A DNA stretch of 64,000 nt from Paraburkholderia largidicola (lineage in GTDB: Bacteria > Pseudomonadota > Gammaproteobacteria > Burkholderiales > Burkholderiaceae). Each line of letters starts with the position of its first letter. Within the stretch, counting starts at the first letter, position 1. Below the pieces are notes generated by a model. That model was not told where the DNA came from. It made no database searches and saw nothing but the letters and a program-made list of their open reading frames with translations. The stretch is from NCBI RefSeq assembly GCF_013426895.1, contig NZ_AP023176.1:1240001-1304000 (forward strand). The letters are read 5' to 3'. Of this stretch, positions 1 to 8,402 are shown piece after piece. Made by a program: the position numbers and the translations under genes.

Positions 1-298
1 CGCGGCGCTGGTACGCCTGGGCGTGCGGGCAGTGATCGCACCCGCATTCAATGGCCTGTACTTTCGCAACGCGTTCAACGTCGGCCTGTTGCTGTTGACG
101 TGCGCCGACGCCGAAACGATCGGAGAGGGCGAGCGCATTGCGATCGACGCGCACGGCGGCGGCATCCGGCTGGCCGACGGGCGCGAATTGCCGTGCGATC
201 CCGTCCCTGCATTTCTGCTCGAGATGGTCGACGCAGGCGGTTTGCTCAACCTGCTCAAGCAGCGTTACCCCACACCCAACGGAGTCACCTCATGCTAG
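1..298 (+). CDS. LeuD-like hydro-lyase small subunit, 5' end missing
   Basis: This is the C-terminal ~98 residues of a protein resembling the small (swivel) subunit of 3-isopropylmalate dehydratase and related aconitase-family hydro-lyases. The reading frame is open from base 2. The stretch VIAPAFNGLYFRNAFNVGLL matches the family pattern in which a Ser/Ala-F-x-x-I/L-F/Y-x-R-N segment contributes to the substrate pocket. The stop codon overlaps the start of hyuB by 7 bases, so the genes are translationally coupled. Because it sits with hydantoinase and C-C lyase genes rather than leuA or leuB, I infer a catabolic dehydratase (dimethylmaleate-hydratase or homoaconitase type) rather than leucine synthesis. 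The large subunit should lie just upstream of the window. Confidence 0.75.
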   Translation, partial: AALVRLGVRAVIAPAFNGLYFRNAFNVGLLLLTCADAETIGEGERIAIDAHGGGIRLADGRELPCDPVPAFLLEMVDAGGLLNLLKQRYPTPNGVTSC

Positions 299-1962
299 AC
301 CCGGTCACGCTGGCCGTCCTCAAGGGCCGGCTGGAACAGATCGCCGATGAAATGGACGCGACCCTGTACCGCAGCGCTTTCAATCCGATCATCGCGGAAG
401 CACACGACGCCTGCCACGGCATCTACGACGCCGTTTCGGGCGCGACCCTGGTGCAAGGCAAGTCGGGCCTGCCGGTGTTCGTCGGCGCGATGGCGTTCGC
501 GGTGAAGGCGGCCATCCGCGTGGCAAGCGAGCGCGGCGGCATGATCGACGGCGATGTGTGGCTCTTCAACGATCCATACGAAGGCGGCACGCACGCGAAC
601 GACTTCAAGCTGGTGCGTCCCGTGTTTCGCGACGGCAAGCTATTCTGCTTCCTTGCGTCGGCGGCCCACTGGCACGACGTCGGCGGAGCGGTGCCCGGCA
701 ATTACAACCCGGCCGCCACCGAGTGCTGGCAGGAAGCCGTGCAGATTCCGCCCGTGCGGATCGTGCGGCGCGGCGAACTCGATGCCGACGTGCTCGCCAT
801 TCTCAAGGCGAACACGCGCTTGCCCGACAGCCTGTGGGGCGATCTGAACGGCCAGCTTGCCGCGCTCGAACTCGGCGCGCGTCGCCTGAACGATCTGCTC
901 GGCGACTACGGCGACACCGTCGTGCTCGAATCGCTTGCGCTGTTGCGCGAACGGGCGGTCAAGCTGATGCGCTCGCACGTGGCGGCGCTGCCCGACGGCG
1001 ACTACAGGTTCGAAGACATGCTGGACAACGACGGCGTGCGCGACGAACCGCTGAAGATCGCCTTATGCATGCGCGTTGCGGGCGACACGCTGACACTCGA
1101 TTTCACCGGCACGTCGCCCGCTTGCGCCGGCCCTGTGAACATCTCGCGCGCCACGGCGATCGCCGCCTGCTATGTCGCGCTCAAGCACCTGTTCCCGGAT
1201 GTGCCCGCGAATGCGGGCGTGCTCGACGCCGTGTCGTTCGTATTGCCGGATGGGCTCGTGATCTCCGCCGACCGGCCCCGTCCCGTCAGCGGCTATACGG
1301 AAACGATCCTGCGCATGATCGACGTGATTTTTTGTGCGATGGCCCAGGCCGCGCCGGAACTCGCGATGGCGCAGGCTTACGGCACGATCAACGCGCTGTC
1401 GATAGCCGGTCATCGCAGCGCGGGCGCGCGCAAAGGTCAGCGCTGGGTGATGTTCAGCTTTTTCGGCGGCGGTCACGGCGGACATTCGCAAGGCGACGGC
1501 CTGAGCCACGGCAATGCGCCCATTTCGACTGCGACGATCCCGCCGCTGGAAATTCTCGAAGCCGCCTATCCGGTGCGCTTCACGCAATGGGCGTTACGTC
1601 CCGATTCGGGCGGCGACGGCACGTTTCGCGGCGGGCTGGGCGCGATCTATGAAATCGAATTGCTCGAAGACGAAGCGGAAGCGTTCATTTTCGGCGAGCG
1701 CGGACGCTCTGCGCCGCAAGGCATCGCGGGCGGCGCAGCGTCCGTGCGCAACGTGTTCCGCTATCAGCAGGATGGCGAATGGCGCACGCCGCCGATGGCG
1801 TCGAAGATGCTCGGCATCCGCCTGAAGCGCGGTGAACGAGTGCGGCTGGAAACGCCCGGCGGGGGTGGCTATGGCGCGCCGTCGGAACGATCGGATGCGG
1901 CGCGCGAGCACGACCGCGCAATGGGTTATGTCACGGTGGGTCTGAAGGAGCAAGAAGCATGA
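292..1962 (+). CDS. hyuB: Hydantoinase B / oxoprolinase family protein (HyuB)
   Basis: This 556-residue protein has the HyuB (N-methylhydantoinase B / 5-oxoprolinase C-terminal half) layout. It opens with MLDPVTLAVLKGRLEQIADE and continues with the conserved D-P-Y-E-G-G-T-H segment near residue 100 and the glycine-rich GGGHGGHSQGDGLSHGN block near residue 395. HyuB works with HyuA to hydrolyse, or ATP-dependently open or carboxylate, cyclic amides and ketones. The start at 292 is supported by GGAG 7 bases upstream; the longer open frame upstream overlaps the LeuD-like gene and is not needed. The stop overlaps hyuA (ATGA). The substrate cannot be read from the sequence; lactam or hydantoin opening and acetone-carboxylase-like chemistry both remain possible. 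Confidence 0.9.
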   Translation: MLDPVTLAVLKGRLEQIADEMDATLYRSAFNPIIAEAHDACHGIYDAVSGATLVQGKSGLPVFVGAMAFAVKAAIRVASERGGMIDGDVWLFNDPYEGGTHANDFKLVRPVFRDGKLFCFLASAAHWHDVGGAVPGNYNPAATECWQEAVQIPPVRIVRRGELDADVLAILKANTRLPDSLWGDLNGQLAALELGARRLNDLLGDYGDTVVLESLALLRERAVKLMRSHVAALPDGDYRFEDMLDNDGVRDEPLKIALCMRVAGDTLTLDFTGTSPACAGPVNISRATAIAACYVALKHLFPDVPANAGVLDAVSFVLPDGLVISADRPRPVSGYTETILRMIDVIFCAMAQAAPELAMAQAYGTINALSIAGHRSAGARKGQRWVMFSFFGGGHGGHSQGDGLSHGNAPISTATIPPLEILEAAYPVRFTQWALRPDSGGDGTFRGGLGAIYEIELLEDEAEAFIFGERGRSAPQGIAGGAASVRNVFRYQQDGEWRTPPMASKMLGIRLKRGERVRLETPGGGGYGAPSERSDAAREHDRAMGYVTVGLKEQEA

Positions 1963-4031
1963 AGGATGCGGCACACGGTTCTCTCGTCGTCGGCGTCGAC
2001 GTGGGTGGCACGTTCACCGACCTGTTCGTCCTCGACGAAGCCGCCGGCACCGCGCGGGTGGTCAAGGTGCCGTCGACACGCGGCGAAGAAGCGCGCGGAT
2101 TCATGAACGGCATCGAACGCATTGGTGGAGACGCAGAGGGGCAGGGCGGAGCGCGTGCGATTGCGACCGTCGTGCATGGCACCACGGTCGGCACCAACGC
2201 GCTGCTCGAACGAAAGGTGGCCCGCACCGGCATCATCACGACGGAAGGCTTTCGCGACGTGCTCGAAATGCGCCGCCGCGACAGGCCACGCACCTGGGGC
2301 TTGCGCGGCACGTTCGAACCCGTCGTGCCGCGCGATCTGCGACTCGAAGTGAGCGAGCGCGTGCTCGCCGACGGCACGTTGCATACCCCCGTGGACATCG
2401 CCCAGGTCGAGGCCGCCGCGCGCGCGTTGCTCGAACGCGGCTGCGAGGCCGTGTGCGTGTTCTTCGTCAACGCCTACGCCAATGCCGTCAATGAAGCGCA
2501 TGCAGTGGCGGCGGTGCGCGCGATCTGGCCCAACGCGAACGTCACGGCAGCGACGGAAGTGTTGCCCGAAATCCGCGAGTTCGAACGATGTTCGACGGCC
2601 ACGCTGAACGCGTCGCTGCAGCCCGTCGTGGGCAGCTATCTGACGCGCCTCGAGAGCGATCTGAAGGCGCATGGATTCGGCGGCGAATTGCTGGTGGTGC
2701 AGAGCAATGGCGGGATCATGTCGCGCCAGACCGCGTGCGATGTGCCCGTGCGCACGGCGTTGTCCGGCCCGGCTGCGGGCGTGATCGCCTGTGCCGCGAT
2801 CGGGCGGGCGGCGGGCTTTCCGAATCTGGTGACGGGCGATATGGGCGGCACATCGTTCGATGTTTCTCTGGTTGCGCGCGGTGAAGCGTCGTTATCCGCG
2901 CAGACCTCGATCGATTTCGGCATGGTGGTGCGCGCGCCGATGATCCAGATCGAGACGATCGGCGCGGGCGGCGGCTCCATCGCATCGGTCGATGCAGGCG
3001 GCCTGCTGCAGGTCGGCCCCGAGTCCGCCGGCAGCGTGCCGGGCCCTGCGTGTTACGGACGCGGCAATATGCGCCCGACCGTCACCGATGCCAACGTGCT
3101 GCTCGGTCGGATCGCAGCCGATCGTCCGCTGGGCGGCGGGCTGCTGTCACACATGGATGTCGGCAAGTCGCGCGAGGCGATCGAGATGCACGTCGCCGCG
3201 CCACTTGGGCTCGATGCGTATGTCGCAGCGGAAGCGATCCTGACGGTGGCGAACGCGAAGATGGCCGGTGCGATCCGGCTGGTGTCGATCGAGCGGGGCC
3301 ATGACCCGCGCGAGTTCGCCTACATGCCATTCGGCGGCGGCGGCGCGCTGCACGTGTGCGCGATGATGCGCGAGGTCGGCACCACCACGGGCATCGTGCC
3401 GCGCTTTCCTGGCGTGACGTCGGCGATCGGCTGCGTGATTGCCGATATGCGCCACGACGCCGTGCAGACCTTGAACAGGGGCCTCGCCGAACTCGACGTC
3501 GACGATTTGCGTGCCCGCGTCGCGGGCATGGCCGACACCTGCCAGCAACGACTCGATTCGGCGGGCGTCGCGTTCGAAGCGGTGCGCGAAGACGTCGAAC
3601 TGGACATGCTGTATGTCGGCCAGAGCCATACGGTGCGTGTCGAAGTACAGCGCAATGCGCTCGATAGCGCGACGATCGGCGCGGCCTTCGAAGCTGCGTA
3701 TCGCACGTCGTTCGGCCGTGCGCTCGACGGCATCCCCGTGCGGATCATGAATCTGCGCTATGCGCGCATCGGTGTCCGCCCGAAGTTCGATCTGGCCGTG
3801 CTCGCGCCGAAGGCCACCACGATGCCTGCGTCGCCGGGCACGCAAGCGGTATTTCATGATGGGCAGTGGTGGGACGCTGTGCGTTATGCACGCCTCGACT
3901 TACCGGTGGGCGCAACGGTGGAGGGTCCCGCGATTCTCGAACAGGGCGATACGACGATCTGGCTCGAACCCGGTTTCGGCGGTCGGGTCGATCCATTGGG
4001 CAATCTGCTGATCACACGCCGCACGACCTGA
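1959..4031 (+). CDS. hyuA: Hydantoinase A / oxoprolinase family protein (HyuA)
   Basis: This 690-residue ATP-dependent subunit partners HyuB. The N-terminus has the actin-fold phosphate loop VVGVDVGGTFTDLFVLD. The second loop, GDMGGTSFDVSLV, lies near residue 295, and the family segment GAGGGSIA near residue 340. Length and order match full-length HyuA. The ATG overlaps the hyuB stop by 4 bases and has AAGGAG 8 bases upstream, so HyuA and HyuB are made in step. In known family members the pair uses ATP to activate a cyclic amide or a ketone. With neighbours resembling a hydro-lyase and a C-C lyase, I infer a step in ring opening of a small N-heterocycle or activation of a carbonyl compound. 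Confidence 0.9.
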   Translation: MKDAAHGSLVVGVDVGGTFTDLFVLDEAAGTARVVKVPSTRGEEARGFMNGIERIGGDAEGQGGARAIATVVHGTTVGTNALLERKVARTGIITTEGFRDVLEMRRRDRPRTWGLRGTFEPVVPRDLRLEVSERVLADGTLHTPVDIAQVEAAARALLERGCEAVCVFFVNAYANAVNEAHAVAAVRAIWPNANVTAATEVLPEIREFERCSTATLNASLQPVVGSYLTRLESDLKAHGFGGELLVVQSNGGIMSRQTACDVPVRTALSGPAAGVIACAAIGRAAGFPNLVTGDMGGTSFDVSLVARGEASLSAQTSIDFGMVVRAPMIQIETIGAGGGSIASVDAGGLLQVGPESAGSVPGPACYGRGNMRPTVTDANVLLGRIAADRPLGGGLLSHMDVGKSREAIEMHVAAPLGLDAYVAAEAILTVANAKMAGAIRLVSIERGHDPREFAYMPFGGGGALHVCAMMREVGTTTGIVPRFPGVTSAIGCVIADMRHDAVQTLNRGLAELDVDDLRARVAGMADTCQQRLDSAGVAFEAVREDVELDMLYVGQSHTVRVEVQRNALDSATIGAAFEAAYRTSFGRALDGIPVRIMNLRYARIGVRPKFDLAVLAPKATTMPASPGTQAVFHDGQWWDAVRYARLDLPVGATVEGPAILEQGDTTIWLEPGFGGRVDPLGNLLITRRTT

Positions 4032-4040
4032 GAGAGACGC

Positions 4041-4661
4041 ATGATGACTTCCACCACTCAACTCGATCCACGGCAAACCGCGCTCGTCATCGTCGATCTG
4101 CAAAACGACTTTGTGAGCGAAGGCGGTGCTTATCATCGCGGCGGCGCGGCGTCGGATGCGGCGCGCGCCTTGCCGCAGCGCGTGGCGCCTGTGGCTCGCG
4201 TGCTCAAGCAGCGAGGCGGGTTTGTCGCGGCAAGTCAGTTCACGTTATGGCCCGACGCCCAGGGTGAGCCGATGATCTCGCCGCATCTCCGGAATCTGCG
4301 CCCGTTCCTGCGTCGTGGCGACTTTGTCGCTGGGTCACAGGGTCACGCGACGGTTGCCGCACTCGACGATCTGGTCGATGTGTCGGTGTGGAAAGTTGCC
4401 TATTCCGCCTTTTTCAACACGCAGCTCGACTGGGTGTTGCGTCGCGCGGGCATCGAGGTCGTGGCGATCTGCGGCATCGTCACCAACGGCGGCGTGGCCA
4501 GCACCGCGCGCGACGCGCATATGCGGGACTATCGCGTGCTCGTTTTAGGCGACGGTTGCGCGGCATCGACGCAGGCAGCGCACGATGCCGCGCTTGCCGA
4601 TCTATGCACGGTCGGCGAGGTGACGACGTGCGAGGCGTTCCAGGGCAGCCTTGGCGCGTAA
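4041..4661 (+). CDS. Isochorismatase-fold hydrolase with the nucleophile Cys replaced by Gly
   Basis: This 206-residue protein is of the isochorismatase / cysteine-hydrolase fold. Asp19 (VIVDLQNDF) and Lys118 (VWKVAYSAFFNT) of the usual Asp-Lys-Cys triad are present. The expected Cys in the T-x-x-C-V segment is Gly151: the sequence reads CGIVTNGGVASTARDA, encoded by ggc at 4491-4493. Amidases of this fold (N-carbamoylsarcosine amidase, nicotinamidase) need that Cys. True isochorismatases such as EntB and PhzD carry Gly there and cleave a vinyl ether without a covalent intermediate. I infer a non-amidase, enol-ether-type hydrolase. Start choice between 4041 and 4044 is open (GAGAGA upstream). 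It lies 9 bases after hyuA in the same operon. Confidence 0.85.
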   Translation: MMTSTTQLDPRQTALVIVDLQNDFVSEGGAYHRGGAASDAARALPQRVAPVARVLKQRGGFVAASQFTLWPDAQGEPMISPHLRNLRPFLRRGDFVAGSQGHATVAALDDLVDVSVWKVAYSAFFNTQLDWVLRRAGIEVVAICGIVTNGGVASTARDAHMRDYRVLVLGDGCAASTQAAHDAALADLCTVGEVTTCEAFQGSLGA

Positions 4662-4727
4662 CCAGAACAGAGGAGGGCTGGTCGCCATGGTGGCGGCATC
4701 GCCCGACTGAGAACAGGAATAGAGTCC

Positions 4728-5594
4728 ATGGCGACGAAAGTAAACGCACTCACAACCATCCTTGAGCAAGGCTCGGTGCTTGCGCCTGGCGTCTTCGACG
4801 CATTGACCGCGTTGATCGCCGAACAGGCTGGCTTCAAGGCGCTGTATCTATCCGGCGCATCGATTGCCTACACGCGGCTTGGTCGCTCGGATGTCGGTCT
4901 GACGACGTCGTCCGAAGTCGAAGATACGCTTGCGCGGATTACCGAGCGTGTCGATGTTCCATTGATCGTCGATGCCGATACCGGCTTCGGTAACGCGTTG
5001 AACGTCAAGCGCACGGTGCGCGGTTTCGAGCGCGCGGGTGCGGCCATGATCCAGCTCGAAGATCAGACGTTCCCGAAACGCTGCGGGCATCTGGACGGGA
5101 AGTCGCTGATCCCGGCCGCGGAGATGTGCGGCAAGCTACGCGCCGCTGTCGATGCGAGATCGAACCGCGACACGATGATCCTGGCGCGCACGGATGCAGT
5201 GGCCGTCGAGGGACTGGACGCGGCGCTCGATCGCGCCGAGCACTATCTGGAAGCCGGTGCCGATGCGTTGTTCATCGAGGCGCTGCGCTCGGTCGAGCAG
5301 ATGAAAGCGGCCTGCGATCGCTTTGGAGGACGGGTTCCGTTGCTCGCGAATATGGTCGAGGGAGGCAAGACGCCCGTGCAGAGCGCGCAGGCGCTGACGC
5401 AACTGGGATTCCGCATCGTTATTTTCCCTGGAGGCACGGCGCGCGCGGTCGCGCATACGTTGCAGGGTTACTACGCCAGTCTGCGCGAGCACGGAACGAC
5501 TTATCCGTGGAAAGATCGCATGCTCGATTTCGACGGAATCAACGAGGTGATAGGGACGCAGGCGTTGATGGCGGAATCGGATCTGTACAGTTAA
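4728..5594 (+). CDS. Isocitrate lyase / PEP mutase family C-C lyase
   Basis: This 288-residue TIM-barrel enzyme of the ICL/PEP-mutase superfamily carries the metal-binding VDADTGFGN segment (Asp82/Asp84). Its catalytic loop PKRCGH (Cys119) marks the lyase branch (methylisocitrate lyase, 2,3-dimethylmalate lyase) rather than the phosphonate mutases. It would cleave a 2-hydroxy (methyl)dicarboxylate to pyruvate or glyoxylate plus a second acid. AGGA precedes the start by about 9 bases. It follows the cysteine-hydrolase-like gene by 66 bases and is the last gene before an IS. Together with the LeuD-like subunit it forms a dehydratase-lyase pair like the dmdAB/dml pair of anaerobic nicotinate degradation; that parallel is inference. 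Confidence 0.85.
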   Translation: MATKVNALTTILEQGSVLAPGVFDALTALIAEQAGFKALYLSGASIAYTRLGRSDVGLTTSSEVEDTLARITERVDVPLIVDADTGFGNALNVKRTVRGFERAGAAMIQLEDQTFPKRCGHLDGKSLIPAAEMCGKLRAAVDARSNRDTMILARTDAVAVEGLDAALDRAEHYLEAGADALFIEALRSVEQMKAACDRFGGRVPLLANMVEGGKTPVQSAQALTQLGFRIVIFPGGTARAVAHTLQGYYASLREHGTTYPWKDRMLDFDGINEVIGTQALMAESDLYS

Positions 5595-5798
5595 TGGAGC
5601 TTGTCGGCTGTGCGCGGGTTGCTGCTATCGACGGCGATCGCGTAATCGGGACGCTATTACGCAGATCAGAAATGATGCTTATGCAAAGCGTGCGGTCGAC
5701 TGATGGATTTTCGCGATGCAGTACCTGGGCAATTGTTGAAGATCGTTCGTGTGCTACTTTTTGTGATTTGACATAACATAAATTATCAACATTCTGTC
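5595..5798. other. Gene-free stretch between the lyase gene and the IS
   Basis: No convincing gene or terminator is seen in about 200 bases. The end of this stretch becomes AT-rich (near 5755-5795). Its last five bases (CTGTC, 5794-5798) recur immediately after the insertion sequence at 7472-7476 and are a candidate target duplication. Confidence 0.4.
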
Positions 5799-7471
5799 TG
5801 TAGTGGCTAAGTTGTAATGTCCGCTTTTAGCCAAGTTCAGATGTCCGCTTTTCGGACCATCGTAAGCTGATCGGTCGCCGGCTACCCGGCACTGGGAGCT
5901 TCGATGGCTGCGACAGAACGGATAACCATGACGATGCGCGATCTGGACAGGTACAAGGTGATTCAGGACGTGGCGGACGGCATGCTCAAGCCGTGGCGTG
6001 CCGCTGAGCGGCTGGGGCTGACGACGCGGCAGATCCGGCGGCTGGTTGGCCGGTTGCGTGAGCATGGCCCGGCTGGTCTGGTCTCTGGCCGTCGCTCGAA
6101 GCCGAGCAACAACCGGCTGGATGCGGCGACGGCCGATCGGGCGCTGGCGATCATTCGTGAGCGCTACGTCGATTTCGGACCGACGCTCGCGTGCGAGAAG
6201 CTGTACGGGTGCCACGGCATCCGCCTCGCGAAGGAAACGGTGCGACGGCTGATGACGGATGCCGGGCTGTGGATGCCGCGCCGGCAGCGTCCACCGAAGG
6301 TGTACCAGCCGCGTGCGCGGCGCGCGTGCCTGGGCGAACTGATCCAGATCGACGGCAGCGAGCATGCGTGGTTCGAGCAGCGCGCACCGCAATGCACGCT
6401 GCTGGTGTACGTCGACGACGCGACGAGCCGGCTGATGCATCTGCACTTCACGGTGAGCGAATCGACGTTCAGCTACTTTGAGGCGACGCGCGCGTACATC
6501 GAGCTTCACGGCAAACCGGGCGCGCTCTACAGCGACAAGGCCAGTGTGTTTCGCAGCACGTCGGCCGGCAAGACGGGCAACAGTGTGACGCACTTTGGCC
6601 GGGCGATGTACGAGCTGAACATCGACACGTTCTGCGCGAACTCAAGTTCCGCGAAGGGACGCGTGGAGCGCGCGCACCTGACGCTGCAGGACCGGCTCGT
6701 CAAGGAGTTGCGTCTGAAGGGTATCAGCACGGTCGCCGACGCCAACGCGTACGCGCCCTGCTACATCGCGGCCTATAACGCGCGCTTTGCGAAGCCGCCG
6801 AGAAGCACGTTCGACGCGCACCGTCCGTTGCGTGACGATGAGGATCTGGATCTGCTGCTGACGTGGCGCGAACTGCGGCGCGTGACGAAGTCGCTGACGG
6901 TGCAGTACGACCGTGTGCTGTACCTGCTCGACGACACGCCGGCGAACCGCAAACTCATCCACCGGTATATCGACGTCTGGGAGTACCCGGACGGGCGCAT
7001 CGAGATCCGGGCGGATGGCCAGACATTGCCCTGCCGGCAGTATGACCGGCTCGCGGAAATCGGTCAGGGCGCGGTGATCGAGCACAAGCGCCTGGCTCAC
7101 GCGCTACAGGTCGCGCAGGCGCTGCAGGCGCAGCGTGACAACCGGCGCATCTCGGGCTCGCCATCGCGCACGAACCAGGGCATCGAAGTGCGCAAGCCTG
7201 GGCGTCCACCCGGTACAAAGAAACAGCGCGAGTTCACGCAGGCCGATGTCGAGCACGTAGTCGTGGAACTCTCGCAACGCAAGACCGCGCCACCGCGCAA
7301 ACCTGGCCGGCGGTCCGCAAGCGACAGTGGAACAGGCGTAAGCGCCCTGCCCGTTCAGGCGCCATCCTTCGACACTGCGTGAGTTGAAACCCCGAGATAG
7401 AGATTTCTAACCCCGCAAAAGCGGACATCTGAACTTGGCTGGACAGCGGACATCTGGATCTGGCTTTGACA
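5799..7471 (+). mobile_element. Insertion sequence of the ISNCY/IS1202-like group, apparently complete
   Basis: The element is about 1.67 kb and carries one intact transposase. A perfect 24-bp inverted repeat lies just inside both ends: AGCCAAGTTCAGATGTCCGC plus TTTT at 5829-5852, and its complement at 7417-7440. A second, diverged copy of the same unit lies outside each (5805-5828 and 7445-7465), giving a tandem double-end structure. The outer tips begin TGT at 5799 and end ACA at 7471. CTGTC is repeated on both sides (5794-5798, 7472-7476), consistent with a 5-bp duplication; read one step out, an 8-base repeat CTGTCTGT is also present, so the exact tips are uncertain by 3 bases. Confidence 0.75.
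5904..7382 (+). CDS. ISNCY-type DDE transposase
   Basis: This intact 492-residue transposase has an N-terminal helix-turn-helix (WRAAERLGLTTRQIRRLVGR, near residues 32-51). An RNase H-like DDE core follows: Asp in LIQIDGSEHAWFE (~residue 152), Asp in YSDKASVF (~210) and Glu in AKGRVERAHL (~252). The C-terminal tail is basic and Pro-rich. GGGAG lies 5 bases before the ATG. The first ~215 residues match the truncated transposase at 7548 closely, with many substitutions, so the two copies are related but not recent duplicates. No frameshift is seen and it could be active. Confidence 0.9.
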   Translation: MAATERITMTMRDLDRYKVIQDVADGMLKPWRAAERLGLTTRQIRRLVGRLREHGPAGLVSGRRSKPSNNRLDAATADRALAIIRERYVDFGPTLACEKLYGCHGIRLAKETVRRLMTDAGLWMPRRQRPPKVYQPRARRACLGELIQIDGSEHAWFEQRAPQCTLLVYVDDATSRLMHLHFTVSESTFSYFEATRAYIELHGKPGALYSDKASVFRSTSAGKTGNSVTHFGRAMYELNIDTFCANSSSAKGRVERAHLTLQDRLVKELRLKGISTVADANAYAPCYIAAYNARFAKPPRSTFDAHRPLRDDEDLDLLLTWRELRRVTKSLTVQYDRVLYLLDDTPANRKLIHRYIDVWEYPDGRIEIRADGQTLPCRQYDRLAEIGQGAVIEHKRLAHALQVAQALQAQRDNRRISGSPSRTNQGIEVRKPGRPPGTKKQREFTQADVEHVVVELSQRKTAPPRKPGRRSASDSGTGVSALPVQAPSFDTA

Positions 7472-7491
7472 CTGTCTGTCAGAGCTTTTAA

Positions 7492-8282
7492 GAAATGTCG
7501 TGTTTTAGGTAGTTTGAGCGCCGGACATCCATCAGGGAGCACCGGCGATGAACGCGACTGGGACGATCACGATGACGATGCGCGAGCTGGACAGGTACAA
7601 GGTGATTCAGGACGTGGCGGACGGCATGCTCAAGCTGTGGCGCGCCGCGGAACGGCTCGGGCTGACGACGCGGCAGATCCGCAGACTGGTCGGCAGACTG
7701 CGTGATCTGGGTGCGCCAGGTCTCGTGTCGGGTCGTCGATCAAAGCCCAGCAACAACCGTCTGGATGCCGTGACGGCCGATCGTGCAATCTCGATCATCC
7801 GTGAGCGCTACGCGGATTTCGGGCCGACGCTGGCCTGCGAGAAGCTGTATGAATGTCATGGCATTCGCCTGGCGAAGGAAACGGTGCGTGGGCTCATGAC
7901 GGCCGCCGGCCTGTGGATTCCACGCCGGCAGCGTCCGCCGAAGCTCCATCAGCCGAGAAACCGCCGCGCGTGTCTGGGCGAGCCGGTGCAGATCGATGGC
8001 AGCGATCATCGCTGGTTCGAGGACCGGGCGCCGGCCTGCACGCTGCTGGTGTACGTGGACGATGCCACCAGCCGGCTGATGGCGCTGCACTTCACGGCCA
8101 CCGAGTCGACCTTCAGTTATTTCGAGGCGACGCGCGCGTACGTCGAGCTTCACGGCAAGCCGATGGCGTTCTACAGCGACAGGGCCAGCGTGTTCCGGCC
8201 GACTCACACGCAGACCGGCGACCGCCTGGCGGTCTCAACAGCGATGACGACACGCCCTACTCCATCGAAAATCAGCGCCTGA
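7492..8282 (+). mobile_element. Truncated second copy of an ISNCY-type element
   Basis: The 5' leader and the first ~220 codons of a second, related element directly abut the complete one. Its leader (7492-7547, ending GAGCGCCGGACATCCATC then GGGAGCACCGGC) is not the same as that of the intact element but recurs almost base for base at 37907-37960. Similarity to the transposase stops near 8205, after YSDRASVFRPT, and the right end is absent. The remaining frame to the stop at 8282 is unrelated sequence read through the deletion point. The element was probably cut by a deletion that brought the MarR region next to it. Confidence 0.7.
7548..8282 (+). pseudogene. Transposase fragment, 3' half lost
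   Basis: The reading frame encodes 244 residues. About the first 220 align with the intact transposase at 5904, including the helix-turn-helix, the first catalytic Asp (PVQIDGSDHRWFE) and the second (FYSDRASVF). The region with the catalytic Glu and the C-terminus is missing, so the product cannot transpose. GGGAG precedes the start by 8 bases. The junction lies near 8205. Confidence 0.8.
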
Positions 8283-8402
8283 TGCGCGGCGACGCCCCCC
8301 GGGTCTTCGCTACCGTGACGCGCAGAACGCGATCCCCTGCTCCGATCCATCGCGCACTGTGTTCCAGGACTCCGGGACAACACGGTCCACGCATCCTTTC
8401 TT

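Noticed and set aside
100..291. Upstream extension of the hyuB reading frame
   Set aside because: It overlaps the LeuD-like gene, is Arg-rich shadow sequence, and the ATG at 292 has a good ribosome site and the family N-terminus.
558..1652. Long open frame on the plus strand within hyuB
   Set aside because: Arg/Ala-rich composition typical of an alternative frame in GC-rich DNA; no family match.
5794..7479. 8-bp target duplication CTGTCTGT
   Set aside because: It overlaps the TGT tip of the element; the 5-bp CTGTC reading gives matching TGT...ACA ends and is preferred, though not proven.
8283..8402. Short open frames between the truncated IS and the MarR gene
   Set aside because: One frame has a protein-like phrase (DDDTPYSIENQRLMRGD), but no start, family or continuation could be identified; probably a residue of a deleted gene.
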